A stretch of 64,000 nt of DNA, from positions 40,517-104,516 of the forward strand of contig NZ_JAIXHL010000019.1 of the NCBI RefSeq assembly GCF_030145815.1, in the 5' to 3' direction. Of this stretch, positions 34,031 through 42,625 are shown piece after piece (the first letter of the stretch is position 1; each line of letters begins with the position of its first letter). A program made the position numbers and the translations under genes. The notes beneath the pieces were generated by a model, which saw only the letters and a program-made list of their open reading frames with translations, did not search any database and was not told the DNA's origin. Origin of the DNA: Sphingomonas sp. (GTDB lineage Bacteria > Pseudomonadota > Alphaproteobacteria > Sphingomonadales > Sphingomonadaceae).

Positions 34031-34833
34031 GCCGGGTTCGCGTACTCTGTGATGCCGATCGTTTCCCCGCCCTCGATCCATCCTATGTGATCGCCCGGCC
34101 GGCACTGGGTCTCGGTGCCGACCAGTCGCCGCCGCGCATCCTGTTGCTCTACGGATCGCTGCGCGAGCGCTCCTTCTCGCGCTTCGCAGTCGAGGAAGCC
34201 GCGCGCCTGCTCCAGCTGTTCGGCGCTGAGACGCGGATCTTCGACCCCTCCGATCTGCCGCTGCCCGATCAGGTCCAGGGTGACGACCATCCCGCTGTCC
34301 ATGAGCTGCGCGAACTGTCGATGTGGTCCGAAGGGCAGGTCTGGTGCAGTCCCGAACGCCATGGGCAGGTCTCGGGCATCATGAAGGCGCAGGTCGATCA
34401 TTTGCCGCTGAACATGGGCGGCATGCGCCCAACCCAGGGCCGCACCCTCGCCGTCATGCAGGTATCGGGCGGCTCGCAGTCGTTCAATGCTGTCAACACG
34501 CTGCGCCTGCTCGGCCGCTGGATGCGGATGTTCACCATCCCCAACCAGTCGAGCGTGGCGATGGCGTACAAGGAGTTCGACGAGGCGGGCCGGATGAAGC
34601 CGTCGAGCTATTACGACCGGATCGTCGACGTGATGGAGGAGTTGGTCCGCTTCACGGTGCTGCTCCGGCCGCAGGCCGACCAGCTCGTTGACCGCTATTC
34701 CGAGCGCAAGCAGGCCGACCGGGTGATCGATCCGGCCACCGACCTCTCGGCGATCGCACTCGGCCAGGGTTGTGGCCGCCTGGGGGATAAGGCGCTCGAT
34801 CTTTCGTGCGGGGCCGGCAAGCCGGTCGGCTAG
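34027..34833 (+). CDS. arsH: ArsH, NADPH-dependent FMN reductase
   Basis: A 268-residue flavodoxin-like protein. [14 protein letters not shown] is the FMN phosphate loop. [21 protein letters not shown] and [15 protein letters not shown] are hallmark ArsH stretches. ArsH oxidises trivalent organoarsenicals and protects against arsenite. The last about 40 residues after SERKQAD look atypical ([21 protein letters not shown]) and may mark the edge of the ars segment. It is the last gene of the operon. Confidence 0.92.
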   Translation: MSRVRVLCDADRFPALDPSYVIARPALGLGADQSPPRILLLYGSLRERSFSRFAVEEAARLLQLFGAETRIFDPSDLPLPDQVQGDDHPAVHELRELSMWSEGQVWCSPERHGQVSGIMKAQVDHLPLNMGGMRPTQGRTLAVMQVSGGSQSFNAVNTLRLLGRWMRMFTIPNQSSVAMAYKEFDEAGRMKPSSYYDRIVDVMEELVRFTVLLRPQADQLVDRYSERKQADRVIDPATDLSAIALGQGCGRLGDKALDLSCGAGKPVG

Positions 34834-35008
34834 CGCTTACGGTGCGGCATGGAGATGGGCCGCGAGATCGATCGGCGTCGGTGGGATCGATCGGCGCGCT
34901 TTGGTCGAGCGCGTGCCTGCCGGCTTCCATCTTCGTTGGCATGCCGGTGCCGTGCGAGCATGGCGATGCGGTATGACGCGTCTGGCGGCTGGCCGTCCTA
35001 TGCCTGTC

Positions 35009-36301
35009 TCATGCCGCGATCGGCATCAGCGGCACCACCGCTCGCGCGACCAGTTCGTCGAGCCCCTCGGTGATCCAGCGCGAATAATGCCGCTCGATCA
35101 TCGCGACCGAGGTGTCGTGGAGAGCGGCGACCAGCCGGATCGGCAGCCCGGCGCGCAGGCCGCGCACGATCGAGGAGTGACGCAGGCCATAGGGGATGGT
35201 CGCGGCGGGTAGTCCGGCCGCTGTGACGGTGCGCTTCCACATCCGGGTCATCTCGGACGGCGCGCTCCAGGGGCCGCGATCGACGCGCACCCATTCCATC
35301 GGGCCGGTCTGCCTGTGGCGCCAATGCTCGAGCAGCGGCGCCGAGAGCGTCCTGCCCTCGGTCACCGGCCGGAGTGCGGCGAGGATGTCCTGCCCGACCT
35401 GGACACGGATATATTGGAGCTGGCGCTTTCTGCCCTTGAACGACTGCGGGATCATCAGCCGCGCTTGTTCGGCCTGGACGTCGCCGACGGTCATGCGGGC
35501 AAGCTGCGAGAAGCGCGCGCCGGTGGCGGCCAGCAGCGCGACCAGCCGCCCGAAATCCTCCTCGAGGCGAAGCGCCGCGGCGACGATGCGGCGGACTTCG
35601 TCGTCGCTGAGGATCTGGTTGTCGCGCGCGACGGTGATCAGCACTTCGGGCGCATCGATCTTGAGCCCGTATTTGATCGTGGTGGGCAGGTCGGCGGGCA
35701 GTGCCTTGCGGTGCTCGACGAACGCGGCATTGAGCGCGGCTTTCAGATCGTTGACGACGCGCTGGATGCTCGCGGGTTTCTTGCGGGCAAGGCGCAGCTG
35801 CCAGGCGCGCAGGTCGCTTTCGCTGAGGCAGGCAAGGGTGACCGAGGAGAGCTTCTCATCCTCGAGCACGAAGCGGTTGAGCTTGTAATGCGCGTCGGAA
35901 TTGAGGGTGCGGCCGGCCTGGCTCGAGCGGCGAGCGTCGCGCATGGCGACATAGGTGCGGGTCGCGTCGCCGACGGTCATGGCGGGATCGCTCGCGCTGG
36001 AAGCGGGTCCGTTGGTCTCGATCTCGATCCAGTGCAGCGCCGCGTCGAAGGCCTGTTTGTAGCTGAGGATGTCGCGGCCATTGGCGTCGCGCAGGTCGTC
36101 GGCTTCGCCAAGCGTGCCGGTGACATAGGCTTGCGTGTCGGCGCAGTGATAGCGGGCGATCCAGGCGCCTTTCAATTTGCCGCGATAATAGCCGAGAAAC
36201 TGGCCTTGCGAGAGCTGGCGCCAATAGGGGCGCTTGCGGGGCAAGAGCCGCGCGCGGGCGGTGCGGTCCTGTATCCGGACTTCGACGGCGGTACGGGCCA
36301 T
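35009..36301 (-). CDS. Tyrosine recombinase / site-specific integrase
   Basis: A 430-residue phage-type integrase. The catalytic residues can be seen: R263 in ATGARFSQLARM, R374 in YGLRHSS, H395 in ALHDTS and the nucleophile Y406 in IERHYSR. The first helix position normally holding H in HxLRH is a tyrosine, an accepted variant. An N-terminal arm-binding/SAM-like region precedes it. It reads away from a tRNA-Glu fragment 130 bases upstream of its start, so that site may be its att site. It is unlike the integrase on the other side of the fragment. Confidence 0.92.
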   Translation of the reverse strand: MARTAVEVRIQDRTARARLLPRKRPYWRQLSQGQFLGYYRGKLKGAWIARYHCADTQAYVTGTLGEADDLRDANGRDILSYKQAFDAALHWIEIETNGPASSASDPAMTVGDATRTYVAMRDARRSSQAGRTLNSDAHYKLNRFVLEDEKLSSVTLACLSESDLRAWQLRLARKKPASIQRVVNDLKAALNAAFVEHRKALPADLPTTIKYGLKIDAPEVLITVARDNQILSDDEVRRIVAAALRLEEDFGRLVALLAATGARFSQLARMTVGDVQAEQARLMIPQSFKGRKRQLQYIRVQVGQDILAALRPVTEGRTLSAPLLEHWRHRQTGPMEWVRVDRGPWSAPSEMTRMWKRTVTAAGLPAATIPYGLRHSSIVRGLRAGLPIRLVAALHDTSVAMIERHYSRWITEGLDELVARAVVPLMPIAA

Positions 36302-36428
36302 AAGACAAGCGGGACTCGATTATTTCTCTCTTATCCTAGCCGGATTTGCCGGGATCGGCAAGGACGACTTATCTCTAACTATCTGTAATCATTGACGTCC
36401 AGGAACGTCCGAACACGTTTTGTTCTAT

Positions 36429-36474
36429 GGCTTTCACGGCTGAAACACGGGTTCGATTCCCGTAGGGGTCACCA
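36429..36474 (+). other. tRNA-Glu(TTC) 3' fragment, integration (att) scar
   Basis: The sequence from the anticodon loop (CTTTCAC) through the T arm (ACGGG-TTCGATT-CCCGT) to the acceptor 3' strand and CCA matches the 3' half of a tRNA-Glu. The 5' half is absent: the upstream bases do not form the acceptor, D or anticodon stems. Such 3' halves are left when an element inserts in a tRNA gene and restores it at the other end. Integrase genes lie on both sides. Confidence 0.8.
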
Positions 36475-36559
36475 ATCTGCTTAAAATCGGCAGAATTGGC
36501 GGTTTTCCGAACATTTAAGTCTCTGTGGGTACACCTGATGAGTACACCGGAGACGTTCG

Positions 36560-38389
36560 ATGACCAAGATCAAGGGCCTATGGCAGGATCCCCGCAGCGG
36601 CATCTTCTACCTTCGCCGGAAGGTGCCCGAGGCGCTGCGGCCGATGTTCAACTGCGGCGAGCTCTACAAGGTGACGCTCGGCACGTCGGATGCGCGTGAG
36701 GCCGGGAAGAAGCTGGCGATCGCCAATGGCGAGTTCGAGAAGAAGCTGGCCACCTTCCGTGAAACGCTGAAGAACCAGGGCGGTGGCGCCCTTTCGGCTG
36801 AGGAGGCTCAGGCGCTGGTCGAGCGGCACCTTACGCGGCGATCGGGAAGCGGCTTCGCTTCGGGCGGGGTGGATGTCGCGTTCGTGCTGCGCGAGCTCGA
36901 TGATGCGGTAGCAGATCTCGCGGGTGAGCGCCTGCCGACCGCCCAATCGATGCCGCCAGCAGAATGGATTGCCTATCGCAAGCGCGTGGCGGGCAGCGAC
37001 ACCGATGACGAACTGTCCGAGGAGACCATCGCGCGGCTCGAAGCGGAAATGGCGGCTCGTCATCGCCATCTGGGCGAGCTCTGGTTCGACTATCAACGCC
37101 GGACGCCACGTCGGCGCTGGCGGGCGCTGCTTACCGAGCAGGTCGCCGCGCTCAAGCGCCAGATCGGTCTTGCAGAGGGCAACATCCCCGGCATCGACGA
37201 GCCGCTGGCCGACGCGATCGCGGCGGCGCTCGCCGCACCTCAAGTGCGAGAACAGTTGCCGCAGGTGCAGTCTCTGCGACGTCGCCCCAACGCGACCCGC
37301 GCGCGCCCCGACATGAAGCTGCGCGACCTCGCCAAGGAATGGAAGGCGGCACGCAAGCCGGGCAAGAAGGCCGTTGCGGCGGCCGACAAAGCGGTCGAGG
37401 ACTTCACCAGCTACATCGGCGACATCGGCATTGGCGAGATCACGGCCGATGACTGTTTCGAGTTCCGCGACGCTGTGGCCAAGATGCCGGCAAGCATGTC
37501 CCGCGCGCATCGCAGCCTCGCATTCGTCGATCAATACGCACTCTACGCCCGGCGCGAGGATCTCGAGCGGGTCAAACCCGCATCGGTCAAGAAATATCTG
37601 GGCGCGATCCAAGCGCTGCTGGGGTTCGCCTTCCAGGAGCGCTTCATTCCCGCCAACGTCTCGGCCGGGATCAAGGTCGAGGGCTATTCCAAATCCAGCG
37701 ACCGGCGGCCGTTCACCCATGACGAGCTCTCGAAGTTGTTCGCGCTCCCGCTGTTCACCCAATCCTGGTCGATCGAGCACAGCAAGGCGGCCGTGTCCGA
37801 TGTGACGCTACGCTGGCTGTTTCTGCTCGCGCTGTTCACCGGCGGACGAATCGAGGAACTTGGACAGATCCTGCTCGCCGACATCAAGCAAGAGGGACAG
37901 GTCTGGTATGTCGATATCGACGACTACATCGACCCTGCCAACCTGGAAGCGACCAAGCGGGTCAAGACCGAGGCGTCGATCCGCCTGCTGCCGCTCCACC
38001 CCCGGCTGGTTGCGCTCGGACTCATCAAGCGCGTCGAGGCGCTGCGGGCGGCCGGCGAAACCAAGCTGTTTCCCGATCTCACCCCCGATTCGCTCGACGT
38101 CCAGACTAAGGAAGCGAGCCGGCGCGCCGGCCGGATCATCGACAAGGTCAGCGTCGATCCACGTCTCGTGTTCCATAGCTTCCGGCACACGTTCAAGGAT
38201 CTGTGCCGCGACGCCGACATTCCGATCGATGTGCATGATCAGCTCAGTGGTCATGCTCCTGCGAGCACCGGTGGGCGCTACGGTTTCGGGCGCGCGGTCG
38301 CCAAGCTCGCCCAGCATTTGGCGCAGCTGAAGCTGGAGATGATCGACTGGGCGGCGATCGAGACCGCGGCAGCGGCGCGCGCTAGCTGA
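36560..38389 (+). CDS. Large tyrosine integrase (DUF6538-type N-terminus)
   Basis: A 609-residue site-specific recombinase. It starts IKGLWQDPRSGIFYLRRKVPEALRPMF, the N-terminal pattern of long proteobacterial integrases. The catalytic domain shows LFTGGRIEELGQI (Arg), HSFRHTFKDLCRD (His-x-x-Arg) and GHAPASTGGRYGFG (His and the tyrosine). Its start lies 86 bases from the end of the tRNA fragment, and it is read away from it. That is the usual arrangement for an integrase at the edge of its element. The genes to its right are small hypotheticals typical of such elements. Confidence 0.92.
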   Translation: MTKIKGLWQDPRSGIFYLRRKVPEALRPMFNCGELYKVTLGTSDAREAGKKLAIANGEFEKKLATFRETLKNQGGGALSAEEAQALVERHLTRRSGSGFASGGVDVAFVLRELDDAVADLAGERLPTAQSMPPAEWIAYRKRVAGSDTDDELSEETIARLEAEMAARHRHLGELWFDYQRRTPRRRWRALLTEQVAALKRQIGLAEGNIPGIDEPLADAIAAALAAPQVREQLPQVQSLRRRPNATRARPDMKLRDLAKEWKAARKPGKKAVAAADKAVEDFTSYIGDIGIGEITADDCFEFRDAVAKMPASMSRAHRSLAFVDQYALYARREDLERVKPASVKKYLGAIQALLGFAFQERFIPANVSAGIKVEGYSKSSDRRPFTHDELSKLFALPLFTQSWSIEHSKAAVSDVTLRWLFLLALFTGGRIEELGQILLADIKQEGQVWYVDIDDYIDPANLEATKRVKTEASIRLLPLHPRLVALGLIKRVEALRAAGETKLFPDLTPDSLDVQTKEASRRAGRIIDKVSVDPRLVFHSFRHTFKDLCRDADIPIDVHDQLSGHAPASTGGRYGFGRAVAKLAQHLAQLKLEMIDWAAIETAAAARAS

Positions 38390-38432
38390 TCTTGTGCCAA
38401 CCGCCTATGCAATCAGGCTGGCGAAACCTAAG

Positions 38433-38885
38433 ATGCATGATCGTTACCTCTCCGATCCGCTCGACGACCTCCTGCAGCGGGCAGGTCTGTCGCCCGTCAA
38501 GGTCGATATGGCGCTTGAGCGACTGGCGCGGCTCTGGCGGCCCACTGTCCTCAAGCCCGGCCATGTGTATCTGCGGCAGATCCGCGAGCGAACCGACATT
38601 AACGTGGTCGGCATTTCGCGCCGCTACCGGCGGCTGCTCGTCGAAATCGAGCAATTCAAGGATAAGCAGTTGCTCTGGCGCTACCATGAACGGAGCCGAT
38701 CGGACTGCGCCTTCGCCTGCGCAGGGCAGATCCCGCACACAGTCCGCGACGCTCTGCTCGGACAGCCGCTGCGAACGCTCGTCGTACCCACGCCCGCCAT
38801 CGGCGCGGTGACCATCGATAGCCTGTCGCGCGACCGTGACGGCTGGCTGGACCTCAAAGTCACCCCCGAATGGCGCTATTTCTGA
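38433..38885 (+). CDS. Hypothetical protein
   Basis: About 150 residues from the ATG; a GTG 39 bases earlier would add 13. Neither has a clear ribosome site. The protein is soluble and basic, with a conserved-looking ending (TIDSLSRDRDGWLDLKVTPEWRYF). It follows the large integrase directly. No domain is recognised. Confidence 0.5.
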   Translation: MHDRYLSDPLDDLLQRAGLSPVKVDMALERLARLWRPTVLKPGHVYLRQIRERTDINVVGISRRYRRLLVEIEQFKDKQLLWRYHERSRSDCAFACAGQIPHTVRDALLGQPLRTLVVPTPAIGAVTIDSLSRDRDGWLDLKVTPEWRYF

Positions 38886-38938
38886 CTCTGGCTACCCTCG
38901 CTCTTCCCGGATGCATGCCCGCGCCCTAGCATCGGCGC

Positions 38939-39625
38939 ATGGCAGATCGTTCGCATCACCGTCTCAGCGCAGCCCATCTCGATGATCTGGCAATGGTCAT
39001 TCTCACCACGCCCCCCGGATCAGACCCGACCGCCACCCATCCTGAACTCGATGAGGAATCGCGCGCGCGCCTGCGCACGCGGCTCAAGCTGATCAGCCGG
39101 CACGACTGGCCTGCTAACATGATGGAGGATCCGGCGATTCGCCGTGGCTATACGCTGCGGCAGTGCTTCCGGCTTATGACGGTTTTGCTCCTGCTCGACG
39201 CACATGTGCCGCCGAGCGTCGCCGTCCCGATCGTCCGAAGCAATGAGCTGCTCTTCCTCCGCACGATTGCGCCGCGCCTGACCAGCGCGGGACCGAGCGC
39301 CGCAGGCGACCCAATCGCGGTCGTCCTGCTCGGCCAACTATGGGAATGGGTCGATGTGGTCGCGTCGGCAGCCGTAGATCCTTATCGCGTCCGCACGATC
39401 GCACGTGCCGAACTGAGCAGCCTATGGTCGAGTGATCAGGATCTCGGCTCGGCAGGGCAGCGACTCGTGATCGATATCGGCGGTGCTGGCCGGACGATGT
39501 GGCATTGGATGCGGGTCCGCGGCCTCATGCCGGAAGACGCGTTGACCGACCTGCTTACGGAGATCGAGAAGGCATCGGCTGAACCGCCTTATCGGCCTGC
39601 CGGTGAACGATCCAGACGCCGTTGA
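38939..39625 (+). CDS. Hypothetical protein
   Basis: A 228-residue protein, mainly helical, with a buried hydrophobic middle (RLMTVLLLLDAHVPPSVAVPIVRSNELLFL and IAVVLLGQLWEWVDVVASAAV). It has no signal peptide and probably no true membrane span. The C-terminus is charged. It lies among accessory genes right of the integrase. No family is recognised; an antirestriction or replication accessory role cannot be tested by eye. Confidence 0.6.
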   Translation: MADRSHHRLSAAHLDDLAMVILTTPPGSDPTATHPELDEESRARLRTRLKLISRHDWPANMMEDPAIRRGYTLRQCFRLMTVLLLLDAHVPPSVAVPIVRSNELLFLRTIAPRLTSAGPSAAGDPIAVVLLGQLWEWVDVVASAAVDPYRVRTIARAELSSLWSSDQDLGSAGQRLVIDIGGAGRTMWHWMRVRGLMPEDALTDLLTEIEKASAEPPYRPAGERSRRR

Positions 39626-39644
39626 CGATCACCAGAAATATTTT

Positions 39645-39660
39645 GGGGTCACATGACCCC
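39645..39660. terminator. Short hairpin after the 38939 gene
   Basis: GGGGTCA and TGACCCC form a 7-bp stem with a two-base centre about 20 bases after the gene's stop and just before a promoter-like sequence. There is no strong U-tract; T-run TTTT lies on its 5' side, so it would work best on the minus strand. Confidence 0.35.
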
Positions 39661-39666
39661 GACAAC

Positions 39667-39695
39667 TTGACATTGCCCTGCTAGTTAAATATTCC
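39667..39695 (+). promoter_or_regulatory. Candidate sigma-70 promoter
   Basis: TTGACA and TATTCC are separated by 17 bases, 24 bases before a gene with AGGAGG at its start. This would drive the three small genes from 39719 to 41421. Confidence 0.5.
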
Positions 39696-39718
39696 TGCCC
39701 CAACGCAGGAGGTTCGCC

Positions 39719-40207
39719 ATGTCGCATGAACTCGTTTTGGCGCAGGTGCGCCCCTGGGGCAGCACGCTGCAGCCCGTTACCATCGGACGATCGCACGTCG
39801 TGCTGCAGGCGCCCGACGGGCACCTGTGGGACAGTGTGCGGGACGCGTTCTGGGGGCATCACCTCGACATGTGCATGTGCGAGGACCAGACTGATCAGCT
39901 CGAGCTGATGCGCGCTACCTTGCGCTGCGTTGCAGAAGAGATGTACAGGATCGATCCACAAGCGATGATCCAGCACCTGTTTGATGGCAGCGAGTTGTTC
40001 TTCCGCTGCTACATGCTCGACCTTTCCAATCGCGACCTGCTCGAGCATCAGGGTACCGTGTTCAAGCACGCCCAGCTCTCGAGCCTGGGTTGGTCGGTGC
40101 TTGCGATGCTCGAGGCCACCAAGCCCGTCATCATCGATCATGACGATGCAACCCAGCAGCGTTCCGCCGCCATTCAGCGTGGCGAGCAGCGCATCCTCGC
40201 CAGCTAA
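39719..40207 (+). CDS. Hypothetical protein
   Basis: A 162-residue soluble acidic protein with a strong AGGAGG ribosome site. It has a His/Met/Cys stretch (GHHLDMCMCEDQTDQ) and a long helical part (LFFRCYMLDLSNRDLLEH). It is first in a row of three closely spaced genes behind a good promoter. No family is recognised. The three may form one functional unit. Confidence 0.6.
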   Translation: MSHELVLAQVRPWGSTLQPVTIGRSHVVLQAPDGHLWDSVRDAFWGHHLDMCMCEDQTDQLELMRATLRCVAEEMYRIDPQAMIQHLFDGSELFFRCYMLDLSNRDLLEHQGTVFKHAQLSSLGWSVLAMLEATKPVIIDHDDATQQRSAAIQRGEQRILAS

Positions 40208-40218
40208 GGAGAAAAGGC

Positions 40219-40806
40219 ATGCCCGATAACACCTTTAATCGCGGGGCCACGCCGGTGGCCGGCGGCACCCTGTTCGAGCGCATGCGGCGCACGATCCATA
40301 TGCCGGCGGTCGATGTGCAGGACGACATTCCGCGGTTCCTGCACGCGCCGGCGACCGGCACGCGCGATCTCGTGGTCGTCGAGACGGCGGCACCGCCGAG
40401 TGACGGCGCGGTGCGCTTCACGCGCGGCGAGATTGATGGTCAGCCGGCGGTACTGATGCAGGAGCGCGGCGCCGACGGCGCCTGGACCGAGAGCTGGTCG
40501 CTGCCGACCGACTCCATCGACGCACGCGAAGGCATGATCGGCTGGCTCAACACCCAGTGCCACCGCTGGGAGCGGTTCGCGACCATGCTCCACCGCCGGG
40601 GCGCGGACGAGCTCACCCACTGGATCTTCGAGCTGATGGTGGTGCCCAGCACCGATCACGCCACCCCGCCCCGGTTCGAACCGCAACGCTGGACCACGCT
40701 CCAGCAATATGCCGCCCCGTCGTTCCGGCAGTCGAGCCGCGTGTCGAGGATCATCGACGATTGCGCGTGCCGGCCCGGCAGCGTGCAATCGACCCGCGAT
40801 TTCTGA
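40219..40806 (+). CDS. Hypothetical protein
   Basis: A 195-residue soluble protein; AAGGAGAAAAGGC precedes the ATG. Mixed alpha/beta composition with VRFTRGEIDGQPAVLMQERGADGAW, which looks like a beta-hairpin module. It starts 11 bases after its neighbour and is followed nine bases later by another gene. No known domain was seen. Confidence 0.6.
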   Translation: MPDNTFNRGATPVAGGTLFERMRRTIHMPAVDVQDDIPRFLHAPATGTRDLVVVETAAPPSDGAVRFTRGEIDGQPAVLMQERGADGAWTESWSLPTDSIDAREGMIGWLNTQCHRWERFATMLHRRGADELTHWIFELMVVPSTDHATPPRFEPQRWTTLQQYAAPSFRQSSRVSRIIDDCACRPGSVQSTRDF

Positions 40807-40815
40807 TCGTCCGCC

Positions 40816-41421
40816 ATGTTTCACGATCGCGACTGGTTCTTCACCGACGAGCCGACCGTCATGTGGGGGCGGCAGCTCGAATATGTCGATGGCAAGGACA
40901 ATCCCGATTACGTCGTCACGCCCGACCGCAGGCGCTTTACGACGCTCAGGCGTGCGTTCGCCTTCTACCGTGTCGGCACCGGGTTGCGCGGGCCCGGCGA
41001 CGCGCAGCTCGAAGTCATGCGCCGGACGATGTCGTGGCTACATTCCGGCCGCTACGAGCAGCCGATCTTCAAGGCCGGTGCCAGGTGCCCGGCATCGTCG
41101 CGCCACCTCAAGGTCGATGACCGGCGGGCGGTCTGCGACATCTTCGGCGGTTCGACGGCGCTGTTCGAGCATTATCTTCTTCATCTCGAGATGCTCGGCC
41201 TTGCCACCGTGATCGACAGGCACGGCTATGTTCTCACCCGCGAGGGCCAGGCGGCGCTCATTATGCTGGAACTCACCCGTCCCGGGTCGGGGATTGCAAC
41301 CCATGTCGGCTGGCTTGAATTTCTGCACAGCTACAATCGCTGGCCAAGTGTCGATCCCAATCAGTGGGCCAGCGGGATCATCGTCGCGTCCGACCTGAAC
41401 GAGGACGCCAGCATCGATTGA
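40816..41421 (+). CDS. Hypothetical protein, possible winged-helix
   Basis: A 201-residue protein. The part from residue 105 to 150 (FGGSTALFEHYLLHLEMLGLATVIDRHGYVLTREGQAALIMLELTR) reads like a winged helix, with VLTREGQAAL as a MarR/PadR-like wing and following helix. It is last in a tight three-gene row. It may be a DNA-binding regulator of the accessory region; this is a weak call. Confidence 0.55.
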   Translation: MFHDRDWFFTDEPTVMWGRQLEYVDGKDNPDYVVTPDRRRFTTLRRAFAFYRVGTGLRGPGDAQLEVMRRTMSWLHSGRYEQPIFKAGARCPASSRHLKVDDRRAVCDIFGGSTALFEHYLLHLEMLGLATVIDRHGYVLTREGQAALIMLELTRPGSGIATHVGWLEFLHSYNRWPSVDPNQWASGIIVASDLNEDASID

Positions 41422-41455
41422 TCGCAACACGGATTAGGGGTTGCGGCAGCCATGG

Positions 41456-41761
41456 TCAGGGCACCAGTCGGTTCGCCCAGATCTCAGCTCGCACCATTGA
41501 CTGCGGAAACAGGCTCCTGAGTTCAGTCTGATCGAGCGCGAGCTTCAGGCCCTGCTTCAAGAGTCGGCGCTCGGCGCGGCTTAGCTTGCGATCGGACCGG
41601 GAATTTGGCTGTCCGATGCCACGGCTAAGAATGTGGCGAGCGATACGCCGCGACCGGATGACGAGCGCTGCCCCCAACAGCGTTGCAATGGCTGCGACCA
41701 GCAGCCGCGCCATCAGCGGGATCGCCAGGATTGCCGCGGAGACTGCGATGATGGTGATCAT
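41456..41761 (-). CDS. Small membrane protein
   Basis: A 101-residue protein. The first 40 residues form one or two membrane spans (IIAVSAAILAIPLMARLLVAAIATLLGAALVI). The rest is a basic cytoplasmic tail (SRAERRLLKQGLKLALDQTELRSLFPQ). It is convergent with the 40816 gene and 17 bases after the leucine-rich-like gene. Unknown function. Confidence 0.5.
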   Translation of the reverse strand: MITIIAVSAAILAIPLMARLLVAAIATLLGAALVIRSRRIARHILSRGIGQPNSRSDRKLSRAERRLLKQGLKLALDQTELRSLFPQSMVRAEIWANRLVP

Positions 41762-41778
41762 GATATTATCTTTTCCCC

Positions 41779-42465
41779 TTATCCTGAAAGCCTGCCCACT
41801 CCTCTCCCCCTGCCCTTCCGCTGACCTTCCTTGATAACCAACGAGGTGGCATCGATGCCGAGGCGAAGGTCGCCGAGGGCGAGGTCACGTTCGGCATGGG
41901 TCACGATCTCCTCGCGGATCGGATGGCGCGAGAGCAGCCGGTGATCGATCAGCTCGCGGATGCGGCGTCCCGGGGCCACAGCGATAATCGTTTCGGGCAC
42001 GTTCAGGTCCACGCAAAATGCGCGCGGAAAGATGATGCAGTGATCGATCTGCAGTGATGTGGTCGCTCTGAAATCGGGTGTAAGCGGCTCCAGTCCCGCG
42101 CAGCCGATGAGGTTGACCGGACCGTGGCAGACCCCGATTGGGGCAATGGATTTTAGCGCCGTACATCCTTCCGCGCTAACGCGGTTCACCTCATGCAGAC
42201 CAGAAGGCAGACGTTTGAGGCTGACACATCGGTCGATGATCAGCGCGCCCCTGACAATCAGCCGCTCGGGGAGCGCTTCAAGGCGCGTGCAGCCGGACAG
42301 GTCCAGGCCGCCATCGACCCGCAGGGCATTGCACAGATATTGAATGGTCGGGTCCGATATCGTGAGATCGCCGGGCACATGGATCGCTTCCTGGAACCTC
42401 AATCGCCCGTGCCGCAGCCGCGCATGAACGCTCTCCGCGGTCATGCGCAAGAACTTTCCAGCCAT
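41779..42465 (-). CDS. Leucine-rich-repeat-like protein
   Basis: About 228 residues. A GGGAGG site sits six bases before the second of two adjacent ATG codons, which I take as start. Residues 35-150 repeat a 20-22 residue unit of the form L-xx-L-xx-C-xxLxxLP: GGLDLSGCTRLEALPERL, GALIIDRCVSLKRLPSGL, NRVSAEGCTALKSIAPI, GPVNLIGCAGLEPLT. This is the LRR/type III effector-like solenoid pattern, with a cysteine in each turn. The C-terminus is charged. A protein-binding role is likely; no signal peptide. Confidence 0.65.
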   Translation of the reverse strand: MAGKFLRMTAESVHARLRHGRLRFQEAIHVPGDLTISDPTIQYLCNALRVDGGLDLSGCTRLEALPERLIVRGALIIDRCVSLKRLPSGLHEVNRVSAEGCTALKSIAPIGVCHGPVNLIGCAGLEPLTPDFRATTSLQIDHCIIFPRAFCVDLNVPETIIAVAPGRRIRELIDHRLLSRHPIREEIVTHAERDLALGDLRLGIDATSLVIKEGQRKGRGRGVGRLSG

Positions 42466-42625
42466 CATCGTCCTCCCAGACCGCGTGACCGTGTCGGACG
42501 GTCGCAGCATGGCATGTGGGTCGCGCCGCCTTCAGGGCGGCGCGATGTCCAGTTCCTGCGAAGGGATACCGAACCCCAAGCTTATAGGCCGATGAACGGC
42601 TAGAACGAAGTCGATCGGGGCTGGA

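Noticed and set aside
36429..36474. Functional tRNA-Glu gene
   Set aside because: Only the 3' half is present; the 5' acceptor, D arm and 5' anticodon stem cannot be formed from the upstream bases.
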